Origin: Halomonas sp. BDJS001 | GTDB taxonomy: Bacteria > Pseudomonadota > Gammaproteobacteria > Pseudomonadales > Halomonadaceae | Direction: 5' to 3' | Assembly (NCBI RefSeq): GCF_026104355.1 | Contig: NZ_CP110535.1 | Location: forward strand, 1,736,001 to 1,800,000 | DNA: 64,000 nucleotides | Shown: one piece after another, positions 10,076 to 19,253 of the stretch | Layout: every line of letters starts with the position of its first letter | Position numbering within the stretch: position 1 is the stretch's first letter | Notes under the pieces: model-generated | The model's input: the letters and a program-made list of their open reading frames with translations, nothing else | Told to the model about the DNA's origin: nothing | Database searches by the model: none | Program-made: the position numbers and the translations under genes

Positions 10076-10566
10076 TCGTAAATCTCCTTGAGCGGGCGTT
10101 CGTAGCGCTCACGAATCTGATTAATCAGCGCCTCCTCATCGTCCACGTTTAAGGCGTGAATCAGCAGCGACTTACCATCCATGCGTAGATTGGCCGATAC
10201 GGTGCCCGGTGTCAGGCTGATCGTGCTGGCCAGCAGCGTGATGGTGAAGCGCTCTTCGAGCATGAGCGGATATTCAATGAAGTGGGGCTTAAGTTTGCGC
10301 CATGGATTGGCGATCAGATAAGCCACCTCAAAGTTGGCGGTGATGATGTCGCCCATTACCCGGAAGATAAACCGCAGCAGCATGAAGGGCTTGCCGATCA
10401 GTGGGCGGGCATCCCAAAAGCGGTGGGTCAGCAGGGGGATTAAAATGGCTAATGAGCCGCCGAGTACGAATTGACCAAAGGCGTAACTGCGTACTAGCAG
10501 CAGCCAAACCACTAGCAGTAGTATCGATAAAACGGGCGTGGGTAGCCAGGAGCGCGGGGCGATCAT
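10069..10566 (-). CDS. mnhE: Mrp-type Na+/H+ antiporter subunit E
   Basis: A 165-residue subunit with two or three N-terminal membrane segments and a soluble C-terminal domain containing the family stretch SLTPGTVSANL. It overlaps mnhD by four bases (ATGA) and mnhF by seven, so it is embedded in a tightly coupled operon. No catalytic role is known; it is a structural part of the complex. Confidence 0.93.
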   Translation of the reverse strand: MIAPRSWLPTPVLSILLLVVWLLLVRSYAFGQFVLGGSLAILIPLLTHRFWDARPLIGKPFMLLRFIFRVMGDIITANFEVAYLIANPWRKLKPHFIEYPLMLEERFTITLLASTISLTPGTVSANLRMDGKSLLIHALNVDDEEALINQIRERYERPLKEIYEC

Positions 10567-12077
10567 GGGGCATCTCCAGCAGCATTGGGGAGTAGCGTGC
10601 GAATCAGCACCTGGGGGTTAGCGAGTTGATCAGCCGTGGCTTGAGTGTAGCTGCTCACAGGCCCTGCCAGGGCGACTAATAGCGGGGCTGCGCTCAGTAG
10701 CCAGATAACGCCAAACCACTGACGACGGGGTAGCGGGGTGCCGCTGCTGGTGCCCCGGTGGCTGCGCCAAAACAGCGTCGAGCCCGCTCGGGAAAGGGCA
10801 ATTAGCGAGGCTAAGCTGGTTAGTAGCAGCAGCGGCCAGAGCCACAGACGCTGTGTACCTTCAGCGGCATTAAGCATTAATGCCTTGCCGAAAGCGCCGG
10901 AAAAGGGCGGGACGCCTGCCACGGCGATAGCACCGACAAAGAAGAGCATGGCGAGTGCTGCGCCCTGCACCATAGGGCGACCCTTAACTAAGCGCGTCCC
11001 CGCTTTGCCACGCTGTAGGCCAATCATTTCGGCTAACAGAAACAGCCCCCCGGTGATCAACGTAGTGTGGATCAGGTAATAGAGTAGCGCAGAGACCGCC
11101 TGGGGTGAGCGCATGCCGATACCTGCCAGCAGCGTGCCTACCGATACCAGCACAAGGTAAGCCACCAGCAAGCGCAGATCTCGCGCGGCCATTACCCCAA
11201 CGCCTGCGGCTGCCAAGGTAGCAAGTGATAGCCACCAAACCCAGGGCTGTTCCAGCGCCTCCAAACCACCAGCGCTATCGCCAAAAATAAGTGAGTAGAC
11301 GCGCAGGATGGCGTAAATCCCCACTTTGGTCATAATGGCAAACAGTGCCGCTACCGGTGCGGGAGCAGACGCGTAGGCTTTGGGCAGCCAGAAGTAGAGC
11401 GGCAGTATGGCGGCTTTTAAGCCAAACACTACCAGCAGCATCAGCGCCCCTGCGCTTACTAAGCCGTTTCGCTCTGCCGGTATTTCGGCGACACGAATCG
11501 CCATATCGGCCATATTGAGCGTACCCGTGGCGCCATACAGCACACCCACTGCAATCAGAAACAGCGAAGAACCCGCCAGGTTAAGCACCACATAGTGCAC
11601 GCTGGCCTGAATGCGTGCTTTGCCGCCGCCGTGCAGCAGTAGGGCGTAAGAAGCCAGCAGCAGAACTTCAAAAAAGACGAACAGGTTAAACAGATCACCG
11701 GTTAAAAAGGCGCCATTGATGCCCAGCAGTTGCCACTGAAAAAGACCATGGAAGTTACTGCCTTTCTCGTCGTCGCCCGCGCAGGCAAACACCACTGCGC
11801 CAACGGCCAGAATGGCGGTCAGCAGCAGCATTAACGCCGAGAGGCGATCCAGCACTAACACGATACCGAACGGGGCTTGCCAATCGCCCAGGGCGTAGTA
11901 AGTAATCTCTCCGCTGGCGGCTTGGCGTAATAAGCCAATCGCTACCAACAGCAGCAGTGCGGTGGCAGCAACGCTCACCGCGCGTTTGTAACGTACTAAT
12001 CCCTGGCGCTGATAGAGCAGTAGAATGCCCGCCACTAACGGTAGAACAACAGGGAAAACAATCAGATGCTGCATCAT
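10563..12077 (-). CDS. mnhD: Mrp-type Na+/H+ antiporter subunit D
   Basis: A 504-residue polytopic subunit homologous to the NuoM/NuoN proton-channel subunits of complex I, with about 14 membrane helices. The conserved region GGKARIQASVHYVVLNLAGS and the lysine-bearing segment FGLKAAILPLYFWLPKAYAS are visible. With subunit A it is expected to form the ion-translocating core. The first two codons are both ATG (12075-12077 or 12072-12074). It overlaps mnhC by four bases. Confidence 0.95.
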   Translation of the reverse strand: MMQHLIVFPVVLPLVAGILLLYQRQGLVRYKRAVSVAATALLLLVAIGLLRQAASGEITYYALGDWQAPFGIVLVLDRLSALMLLLTAILAVGAVVFACAGDDEKGSNFHGLFQWQLLGINGAFLTGDLFNLFVFFEVLLLASYALLLHGGGKARIQASVHYVVLNLAGSSLFLIAVGVLYGATGTLNMADMAIRVAEIPAERNGLVSAGALMLLVVFGLKAAILPLYFWLPKAYASAPAPVAALFAIMTKVGIYAILRVYSLIFGDSAGGLEALEQPWVWWLSLATLAAAGVGVMAARDLRLLVAYLVLVSVGTLLAGIGMRSPQAVSALLYYLIHTTLITGGLFLLAEMIGLQRGKAGTRLVKGRPMVQGAALAMLFFVGAIAVAGVPPFSGAFGKALMLNAAEGTQRLWLWPLLLLTSLASLIALSRAGSTLFWRSHRGTSSGTPLPRRQWFGVIWLLSAAPLLVALAGPVSSYTQATADQLANPQVLIRTLLPNAAGDAP

Positions 12078-12406
12078 TCTCGGTCTTCCTTTTTACCGTC
12101 GACGTGGTCGTTCCCCACTTCACTACGCGCCCGCATCGCCAGAATTACCACAAAGGCCGTCATGGCGAAGCCAATCACAATGGCGGTGAGAACCAGTGCC
12201 TGGGGGAGCGGGTCGGCATAGTTAGCTCCTTCAGACACAATAGCGGGGCCATCAGTGGTCAGGCCGCCCATCGAAAACAGGAACAGATTGACGGCGTAAG
12301 AGAGCAGAGTGAGACCTACCACCACCGGAAAGGTACGGCCTCGCAAGGTCAAGTAGAGGCCACAGGCGGTCAATACCCCGGTGGTCATTGCGTAGAGCAG
12401 TTCCAT
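12074..12406 (-). CDS. mnhC: Mrp-type Na+/H+ antiporter subunit C
   Basis: A 110-residue NuoK-like subunit with three membrane helices, including the pattern LYLTLRGRTFPVVVGLTLLS and a DPLPQALVLTAIVIG segment. Its ATG shares one base with the stop codon of mnhA (TAATG), showing coupling. It overlaps mnhD by four bases. Confidence 0.94.
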   Translation of the reverse strand: MELLYAMTTGVLTACGLYLTLRGRTFPVVVGLTLLSYAVNLFLFSMGGLTTDGPAIVSEGANYADPLPQALVLTAIVIGFAMTAFVVILAMRARSEVGNDHVDGKKEDRE

Positions 12407-15245
12407 TAGCGAGGCTCCTTGGCTGCGGGCGTTGCGGTGTTGGCGTCAGCCTCTTTTTCCGAGGCTTCGGTCACCGGTCTATGGGCGGTCGTGACTTTGC
12501 CCAGGTTGGCAAGAATCATCAGCGTAGCGCCCACCACCGCTAAGTAGACACCCAGATCAAATAGCAGCGCGGTGGCCAGTTCAAAGGTACCGATGAGCGG
12601 CAGGGTGAAGTAGCCGAATGCTGAGGTTAAAAACGGATGTCCGAACAGCCAGCTACCCAGCCCGGTGAGCGTAGCAATCGCTACCCCGATAACCGCCACG
12701 GGTTGGAAAGGGAAGTCCAGGCGCTCTTGCGCCCACTCTACGCCCCGCGCCATATACAGGAGGATCAAGGCAACAGCGGTAATCAGTCCGGCAATAAAGC
12801 CGCCACCCGGCTGGTTGTGGCCGCGCAGGAAGATAAATGCAGAGACTAATAGTGCCAACGGCAGTAGCGTCATGGAAATTGACGTGAGTACCGCCGGGTA
12901 ACGGTCAGGCGACCATACCCGACCTTCGCCGTCACTGTGCGGCATAAACAGGCGTAAGCGGTTCAGCAGCTTAAAGATAGCCAGGCCCGCGATAGCCAGT
13001 ACGGTGATTTCACCCAGGGTATCAAATCCCCGGAAGTCGACCAGAATTACGTTGACCACGTTGTAGCCGCCACCGCCCGGCTTGCTGTTCTCCACAAAGA
13101 AGCTGGAAATCGACAGCGTCTCTCGTGTCATGACCGCGTAGTTAAGGCTGGCGATCACCAAGCCTAGCGTGCCTGCCAGCAGCATATCGCGAACGTTGCG
13201 TAGTGGGCTGGATTCCCGTGGGGTCTTTTGCGGTAGGAAAAATAGCGCCAGCATCAACAGGATCATGGTCACCACTTCCACCGAAAGCTGTGTCAGCGCT
13301 AAATCGGGTGCTGAGAAACGAGCAAAGGTGAGCGCCACAAAGAGCCCGACGACCGATAGCATCAGCAGAGAAATCAGCCGGTAGCGGTGAGTGGCAGCGG
13401 TGGCCACGCCGCCAAACATCAGCATCCCCGCCCCGAGTATGAGGATACCATCCAGCTCTTGATTGCCAGCAGCGCCCGTTAAGTCAGTGATCTGAACCAG
13501 TCCGATCCCACCCATGACTAATGCGCCTAGCCAGAGCCAGCCCACATAACGCTGTAGCGAATTGCCTTCCAGCTTGGCAATAAGCTGCTCGGCGCGATAG
13601 CCCATGGAGACAAGTATGCGCTCAAACACCCGCCGGGCATCGACCCCGGCAAACTGCTGAGTAAATCGACGCACCTCGCCATAGCGCCAATAGAGTGCAA
13701 TACCCACCACGAAGGCGAGCAAACTCATGATGAGCGGTAGATTCACTCCATGCCAAATAGCCAGGTGGAAATCTAGTGGGCTACCAATCACCGCTTGGCT
13801 GGCGAGCTCTAATAATCCCGTTGCCATAAAGGCCGGGAACAGGCCCACTACCACGCACAGGGCTACCAATATTTCTACCGGCAAACGCATAAGGTGCGGC
13901 GGCTCGTGGGGCGCCTTCGGAGGGGCTTCACGGGCCGGTTTGAAGAAAACGGCGTGCACTAAACGCAGTGAATAGGCCACAGAAAGAATGCCACCGAGCG
14001 CCGCTAGCGCAGGTAATAACCAGCTCAATCCTCCCAGAACGGGGGTTGCCAGCGCTTCGGTGAAGAACATCTCTTTGGATAAGAAACCATTAAAAAGCGG
14101 TACGCCGGCCATCGCTGCCGCTGCCAGGGTGGTCAGTAGCGCCGTTACCGGCATGGCTTTTTTCAGGCCACCCAACTGCTTTAGCTCCCGTGTGCCGGTT
14201 TCGTGATCGATAATGCCGGCACTCATAAACAACGCGGCTTTAAAGGTGGCGTGATTGAGAATGTGAAAAAGCGCAGCCAAAATCGCCATGGGGCTGCCGA
14301 TACCCAACAACACGGTAATCAAGCCTAAATGGCTAACAGTTGAGAACGCCAAAATACCTTTCAGATCGGTCTTCATCAGCGCAAACCAGGCGCCATACAG
14401 CATGGTGATGATGCCGACCAGGGAAACGACCACGCTCCACAGCTCGCTACCGGCAATGGCAGGATGCAGACGCGCCATCAGGAAAATGCCCGCTTTCACC
14501 ATGGTGGCTGAGTGCAGATACGCCGATACTGGTGTGGGCGCCGCCATGGCGTGGGGCAACCAAAAATGGAACGGGAACTGGGCCGATTTGGTAAAGGCCC
14601 CCAACAGTACTAAACCCAGCATAAGCGGATAGCGCGGGTCGGCAAGGATAACGTCTCCGCTGGCCAGCACATCGCCCATGTTGAAGCTGCCTGCCATATC
14701 GCCGAGTAACAGTAAGCCCGCCAGCAGTGCTAGGCCTCCCGCACCCGTCACCGTTAGCGCCATACGTGCGCCTTTACGGGCATCTGATTGGTGCGACCAG
14801 TAACCGATCAGCAAAACGAGGAGAGGCTGGTTAATTCCCAGAACAGCCAGAGCAGAATCAGGTTGTCCGACATTGAAATACCCACCATTGATGCCATAAA
14901 TAGCATCAGGAAGGCGTAGAATCGGCCAAAGGGCTCATCTTTGGCTAAATAGTAGTGCGCATAAAGAATAATCAGTAGGCCAATGCCGAGTATCAGTAGG
15001 TTGAACAGCAGCGATAGCCCATCCAGGCGAAACGCTAGGTTTAGCGCCAGTTCAGGCATCCAAGTGGCCGAAAAACGCAATTGCTCGCCATCTAGCAGAG
15101 CTGGCACGTTGAGTAGCGTCATTACTAAGGCGGTAGCTGGCAGCACCGCCGTTGCGAGGGAACAGAAACTTCGCCCACGCTGTGCGGTGAGTGCCGGTAC
15201 CAGTACGCCTAGCAGAGGCAATAAGGCTATCCAAAGCAGTGTCAT
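12406..15245 (-). pseudogene. mnhA: Mrp antiporter subunit A with fused subunit B domain, broken by a one-base frameshift
   Basis: The coding region is split into two frames: residues 1-145 from 15245 ending at a stop just after [10 protein letters not shown], and about 800 residues resuming at [14 protein letters not shown]. The break is the aaaa run at 14813-14816 (TTTT on the coding strand); one extra T would restore SSFLLIGYW. The repaired protein would be about 945 residues: a NuoL-like MrpA core followed by an MrpB-type C-terminal domain. That fusion, with no separate mnhB, is typical of group-2 Mrp (Pha-type) operons. First gene of the operon; the start has only a weak ggat ahead. All other subunits are intact, so this looks like a sequencing error rather than true inactivation. 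Confidence 0.88.
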
Positions 15246-15327
15246 GGGGTCATCCAGCGGCTAAATAAAAAAGTCAAAAGGGTACCAACAGGGCGCCCAT
15301 AAAGGCGTTCTGGTGGCGCAGCATACA

Positions 15328-15381
15328 TCAAGTGAAACAACAGGATATCACTTGTGTAGCAGGCGTGTAATTTTAGTATAA
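15328..15381. promoter_or_regulatory. Divergent control region between mnhA and the sodium channel: inverted repeat and possible promoter
   Basis: An inverted repeat, caagtga (15328-15334) and tcacttg (15347-15353), overlaps a possible sigma-70 promoter reading toward the channel gene: TTGTGT (15351-15356), 18-base spacer, GTATAA (15375-15380). The 172-base gap serves the divergent mnh operon and channel gene. An operator role is inference. Confidence 0.35.
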
Positions 15382-15417
15382 AGTGTGCGGATTAACCGTT
15401 GAGAGATTTTTTGTTAC

Positions 15418-16308
15418 ATGAGTGAGTCCTTTACTACCTGGCAGGCCCGTTTCGAAAAGCTCCGCTCCAACAAGTTTTTTGAAGCGGTGGTGATTGCCAT
15501 TATCGTCATCTCTGCCCTGGTGATAGGGGCCAAGACCTACGACGAAACTTCCCAGGTCGAGCAGTGGCTGCTCTATCTCGATATCGCCGTGACGATTTTT
15601 TTCCTGATTGAAATTTTAATCAGAATGGCCGCAGAGCGCAGCCTTCTCGACTTCTTCAAAAAGGGCTGGAACGTTTTTGATTTTCTAATTGTTACCGCCA
15701 GCCTCATTCCCATGGACGACTCGGAAATGGTGTTGTTGGCAAGGTTGCTGCGCATTTTTCGAGTGTTACGCCTGGTCTCGATGATACCTGAACTGCAGAT
15801 GCTCCTTAGCGCCCTGGTGAAATCGGTGCCGCGGATGGGCTATGTGGTGCTGCTGATGTTTATCATCTTCTATATATACGCCGCCATTGGCAGTTTTCTG
15901 TTTCACAATGTCGACGAGGGACTATGGGGCAATATTTCCCTGGCGATGCTCACGCTGTTTCAAGTAGCGACGTTTGAGAGTTGGGCCACGGCGGTGCTCT
16001 ATCCTGCCATGGAGGTTTACCCCTACGCCTGGATCTATTTCTTAACCTTTATCTTTTTGAACGCCTTTATCTTTCTCAATATGATGATTGGTATTGTGCT
16101 GGATGTGATGCAGAAAGAGAGTGCGCAAATGGCGCTGGACAGCGGCGAAGGCGAAGAAGCCGAGCTGCAGTCACTACGCAATGATGTTCGCGGGCTGAAA
16201 GCGCAGCTTGATCGCATGGAGTCAGCCCTCGCTCAAGCCTACTCGACAGCCCCCAAGCACCAGAATGACGTGGGCGGTAAGCACACTGATAAGCCCACAA
16301 CTGACTGA
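15418..16308 (+). CDS. Bacterial voltage-gated sodium channel (NaChBac/BacNav family)
   Basis: A 296-residue six-helix channel subunit, expected to form a homotetramer in the inner membrane. S1-S3 lie in residues 20-95. The S4 voltage sensor shows four arginines at every third position ([10 protein letters not shown], about 108-117). The pore loop carries [13 protein letters not shown] near residue 180; the Glu-Ser-Trp core resembles the sodium-selective TLESW filter of NaChBac, with Phe in place of Leu. S6 is followed by a coiled coil (about 244-272, [20 protein letters not shown]), as in BacNav proteins. It lies divergent from a sodium/proton antiporter operon, suggesting sodium cycling or pH homeostasis. 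Selectivity is inferred from the filter, not proven. Confidence 0.88.
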   Translation: MSESFTTWQARFEKLRSNKFFEAVVIAIIVISALVIGAKTYDETSQVEQWLLYLDIAVTIFFLIEILIRMAAERSLLDFFKKGWNVFDFLIVTASLIPMDDSEMVLLARLLRIFRVLRLVSMIPELQMLLSALVKSVPRMGYVVLLMFIIFYIYAAIGSFLFHNVDEGLWGNISLAMLTLFQVATFESWATAVLYPAMEVYPYAWIYFLTFIFLNAFIFLNMMIGIVLDVMQKESAQMALDSGEGEEAELQSLRNDVRGLKAQLDRMESALAQAYSTAPKHQNDVGGKHTDKPTTD

Positions 16309-16324
16309 TTTTAGGAGAGCCGCC

Positions 16325-18031
16325 ATGATGTTGACTGATCCTGCCAAAAAGTACCGCCCCTTTGTGGCCGTTGACCTGCCCGACCGCCAGTGGCCGAACA
16401 AGCGCATCGAAACGGCGCCTATCTGGTGCAGCGTTGACTTGCGCGATGGCAACCAGTCACTGATCGACCCCATGGATCAGGAGCGTAAACAGCGCTTTTT
16501 CGACATGCTGCTCAAGGTTGGGTTTAAACAGATAGAGGTAGGGTTTCCGTCCGCATCACAAACGGACTTCGATTTTGTGCGCTCGCTGATTGAGCAGGAT
16601 AAAATTCCTGAGGATGTGACTATTCAGGTGCTGACTCAGGCGCGCCCGCACTTGATTGAACGCACTTTTGAAGCCTTGAAAGGCGCCAAGAACGCCATTG
16701 TCCACGTCTATAACGCTACTGATCCCATGTTCCGCCGGGTGGTGTTTAACGTTGATAAGCCGGAGTGTGTTCAAATAGCCGTGGAGGCGACCCAGCAAAT
16801 CCGTGCCCAGATGGATGCCGCGCCAGAAACCAACTGGACGTTTCAGTACTCGCCGGAGCTCTTCACTACCACCGAGATGGACTTTGCCGTCGAAATCGTC
16901 GAAGCGGTTATGGAGGCTTACGGCAGCAGTGCCGATCAACCCATTATTGTCAATTTGCCTGCGACGGTGGAAGTCGCCACGCCGAATAACTATGCCGACC
17001 AGATCGAGTGGTTCTGTCGCCATGTCAAAAACCGCGATCACCTGATTGTCAGCGTGCACCCCCATAATGATCGCGGTACCGGCGTAGCGGCAGCCGAGCT
17101 CACGCTGATGGCCGGGGCCGACCGGGTTGAGGGCACGCTGTTCGGTAACGGCGAGCGTACCGGCAATGTGGATATCGTCACCTTGGCCATGAACATGTAT
17201 ACCCAGGGTGTTCATCCACAGCTCGACTTCTCCAATATTACCCCGATCATGCGTGAAGTGGAGTACTGCAACCAGTTGCCGGTGCATCCCCGCCACCCTT
17301 ACGTGGGCGACCTGGTGTTTACCGCCTTCTCCGGTTCCCACCAGGACGCTATCAAAAAAGGCATGGCGGACCGGCGCACCAACCCTGATGCAGTTTGGGA
17401 CGTCCCTTATTTGCCTATCGACCCGCTGGACGTGGGCCGCAGCTACGAAGCCGTTATCCGGGTTAACAGCCAGTCCGGCAAAGGCGGTGTGTCCTACCTG
17501 CTGGAGCAGGAGCACGGTATTGAGTTACCGCGTCGGCTCTCCATCGAATTTAGCCAAGTGGTGCAGGAAGTGGCTGAGCGCACAGGTAAAGAAATTACCT
17601 CGCAGATGATTTATCAGGCGTTTGCCGATGAGTATTTAGAGCAGCGCGCACCTTTTGCGCTAGTGAGTCATCGTTTGTCGTCGGAGCCCGACAGCCCCAA
17701 AGTCACGTTGAATGCGGTGGTCGAACAAAACGGTGAGCGGCAAACGCTTACTGGCGAGGGCAACGGCCCGCTAGCGGCCTTTATTAAGGCGCTGGCCGCC
17801 GCTGGACACGATGTGGAAATCATCGACTACCACGAACACTCCCGTGGCCAGGGCGCCGATGCTGAAGCTATAGCTTATGTGGAAGTACGTATCGATGGCA
17901 AAGCGGTGTTTGGTGTAGGCACCGATGAGAGCATTACCAGTGCCTCCATGAAAGGCGTGCTTAGCGCGATCAATCGCCACCACTCCACCCAGCCCGCGGC
18001 GGCGAACGTGACGGCGGAGACGTTGGGCTAA
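16325..18031 (+). CDS. leuA: 2-isopropylmalate synthase
   Basis: A 568-residue enzyme condensing acetyl-CoA with 2-oxoisovalerate, the first committed step of leucine synthesis. The TIM-barrel motif LRDGNQSL is near residue 38 and the metal-binding HPHNDRGTG near residue 245. The C-terminal third is the LeuA regulatory domain expected to bind leucine. The length places it in the long LeuA class rather than the 520-residue E. coli class. The frame is open upstream into the channel gene, but ttaggag before the ATG pair at 16325/16328 sets the start. It begins 17 bases after the channel gene, so the two may share a transcript. No leader peptide or attenuator was seen. Confidence 0.95.
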   Translation: MMLTDPAKKYRPFVAVDLPDRQWPNKRIETAPIWCSVDLRDGNQSLIDPMDQERKQRFFDMLLKVGFKQIEVGFPSASQTDFDFVRSLIEQDKIPEDVTIQVLTQARPHLIERTFEALKGAKNAIVHVYNATDPMFRRVVFNVDKPECVQIAVEATQQIRAQMDAAPETNWTFQYSPELFTTTEMDFAVEIVEAVMEAYGSSADQPIIVNLPATVEVATPNNYADQIEWFCRHVKNRDHLIVSVHPHNDRGTGVAAAELTLMAGADRVEGTLFGNGERTGNVDIVTLAMNMYTQGVHPQLDFSNITPIMREVEYCNQLPVHPRHPYVGDLVFTAFSGSHQDAIKKGMADRRTNPDAVWDVPYLPIDPLDVGRSYEAVIRVNSQSGKGGVSYLLEQEHGIELPRRLSIEFSQVVQEVAERTGKEITSQMIYQAFADEYLEQRAPFALVSHRLSSEPDSPKVTLNAVVEQNGERQTLTGEGNGPLAAFIKALAAAGHDVEIIDYHEHSRGQGADAEAIAYVEVRIDGKAVFGVGTDESITSASMKGVLSAINRHHSTQPAAANVTAETLG

Positions 18032-18064
18032 TAGGCGATTGCCAACATACCAAGGTGGAAAGCG

Positions 18065-19183
18065 ATGCGGCCCTGGCAGATCATAGTGTTAATCGCGTTG
18101 GTGACTGCCGGGCTAGCATCAGCGGTAGCTTCCCACGAACCGTTTGAAGATAGACTGGTGCGCCTGGAAGCGCAGCGGGCGCTGCCTGCTCTAGAGGCAT
18201 CGCTTAAGCAGGAGTCGCCAGAGATTAACGCGCTTTTGCTTAGCTATTCATCCGACCAAGCCTTATGGATGAGCGCTTCTCTGGCGATGTTACGCCATGG
18301 TGATATAGCCCGCGATGTGCTGGTGGAGTTCGGCTTATCGCCTCAGTTCCAGCAGGTGCTGGTGCGCTTTGGCGCTGACGCCGTACTGCCCATCAGCTAC
18401 TTTAGCCGCCACGATGTCGCAACGCTTAGGGCGCAGCACTGGTTGGGCGAGCGCTACCAGCAGCTTAGTCGCTGGTGGAGCGATGAGGAGGGCGGTGCGG
18501 GTTCAGCGTTCACGCCTTACCGTCGCGGCCAGATGGGCATTGCGCTGCTAGATGCCAATGGCCACGCACTGCTTAACCAGTTTGTGGTCAGTGAGCAAGA
18601 TGAGGTTGAGTGGTTGCAGGGTGAGCGAGTCGTCGCGGGCGTCGGCGATTTCTTTACCAGCGGGCTACGCGATCTTGAAAGCCAGTGGCGCCGCGGCGAC
18701 GCCATTGACGCAGCCGATCTAGGCTGGGCCGGTGTCGATCTACTGGTCATGGCCAGCACCGTTAAGGTGCTGCGGGCGGGTAGGGCTGCTCGTGCTGCGC
18801 GGGTGGGGAGCGTTGAAGCCCAGGGAACTCGCGCTGGCTTGGGTCAAGGCGTTTTAGCTACCAGCGGTCGCTTCGCGACACTGCCGCGTGTGGCCAAAGT
18901 CGCTGCGGTTGCAGGCACCGCTTATGTGGTGATTCGCCACCCAAGCCTAGTCAGTGCGTTGGGCGCCAACCTTTCGACTTGGCTAGGCTGGCCGGTATGG
19001 TTGGGTCAGTTTCTTATCTGGCTAATCGTGCTACTGCCGATGCTGGTAGTGGCGCGATTTGCTTATCGCTGGCTGCTTACGCCTGTGCTGTGGCTGTTAG
19101 TGCCGTTGATGCGGGTATGTATTAAAACTGCTAACCATGCATTAACCAAACGTACTCCAAGGCAAGTCGACGAAACTAACTAA
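18065..19183 (+). CDS. Unrecognised envelope protein with signal peptide and C-terminal membrane segments
   Basis: A 372-residue protein that I do not recognise. It starts with a hydrophobic signal-like segment (IIVLIALVTAGLASAVA). Next comes a soluble region rich in Leu, Ala and Glu (about 25-245), then a small basic Ala/Arg patch (RAGRAARAARVGS, about 240), a hydrophobic segment near 280, and two strong membrane helices near 315-360. A purine-rich aaggtgg lies before the ATG. It follows leuA by 33 bases and is closed by a strong terminator, so it may be the last gene of the channel-leuA transcript. No catalytic motif is evident. Confidence 0.8.
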   Translation: MRPWQIIVLIALVTAGLASAVASHEPFEDRLVRLEAQRALPALEASLKQESPEINALLLSYSSDQALWMSASLAMLRHGDIARDVLVEFGLSPQFQQVLVRFGADAVLPISYFSRHDVATLRAQHWLGERYQQLSRWWSDEEGGAGSAFTPYRRGQMGIALLDANGHALLNQFVVSEQDEVEWLQGERVVAGVGDFFTSGLRDLESQWRRGDAIDAADLGWAGVDLLVMASTVKVLRAGRAARAARVGSVEAQGTRAGLGQGVLATSGRFATLPRVAKVAAVAGTAYVVIRHPSLVSALGANLSTWLGWPVWLGQFLIWLIVLLPMLVVARFAYRWLLTPVLWLLVPLMRVCIKTANHALTKRTPRQVDETN

Positions 19184-19202
19184 GAAGATGAGATGTAACA
19201 TC

Positions 19203-19232
19203 AACGGGGCGGCCTTAAGGCCGCCCCGTTTT
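19203..19232. terminator. Bidirectional terminator between the unknown envelope gene and the PQQ dehydrogenase
   Basis: A perfect 12-base-pair stem (aacggggcggcc at 19203-19214 with its complement at 19219-19230) around loop ttaa, followed by T residues. The two flanking genes are convergent. Confidence 0.88.
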
Positions 19233-19253
19233 GCTATTGGTCAACCTCAAGCG

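Noticed and set aside
14813..14816. Programmed frameshifting in mnhA
   Set aside because: The run is only four T residues, with no slippery heptamer or stimulatory hairpin noticed, and the family does not use recoding.
16556..17515. A 319-codon open frame antisense to leuA
   Set aside because: It is a shadow of the leuA reading frame, without known motifs.
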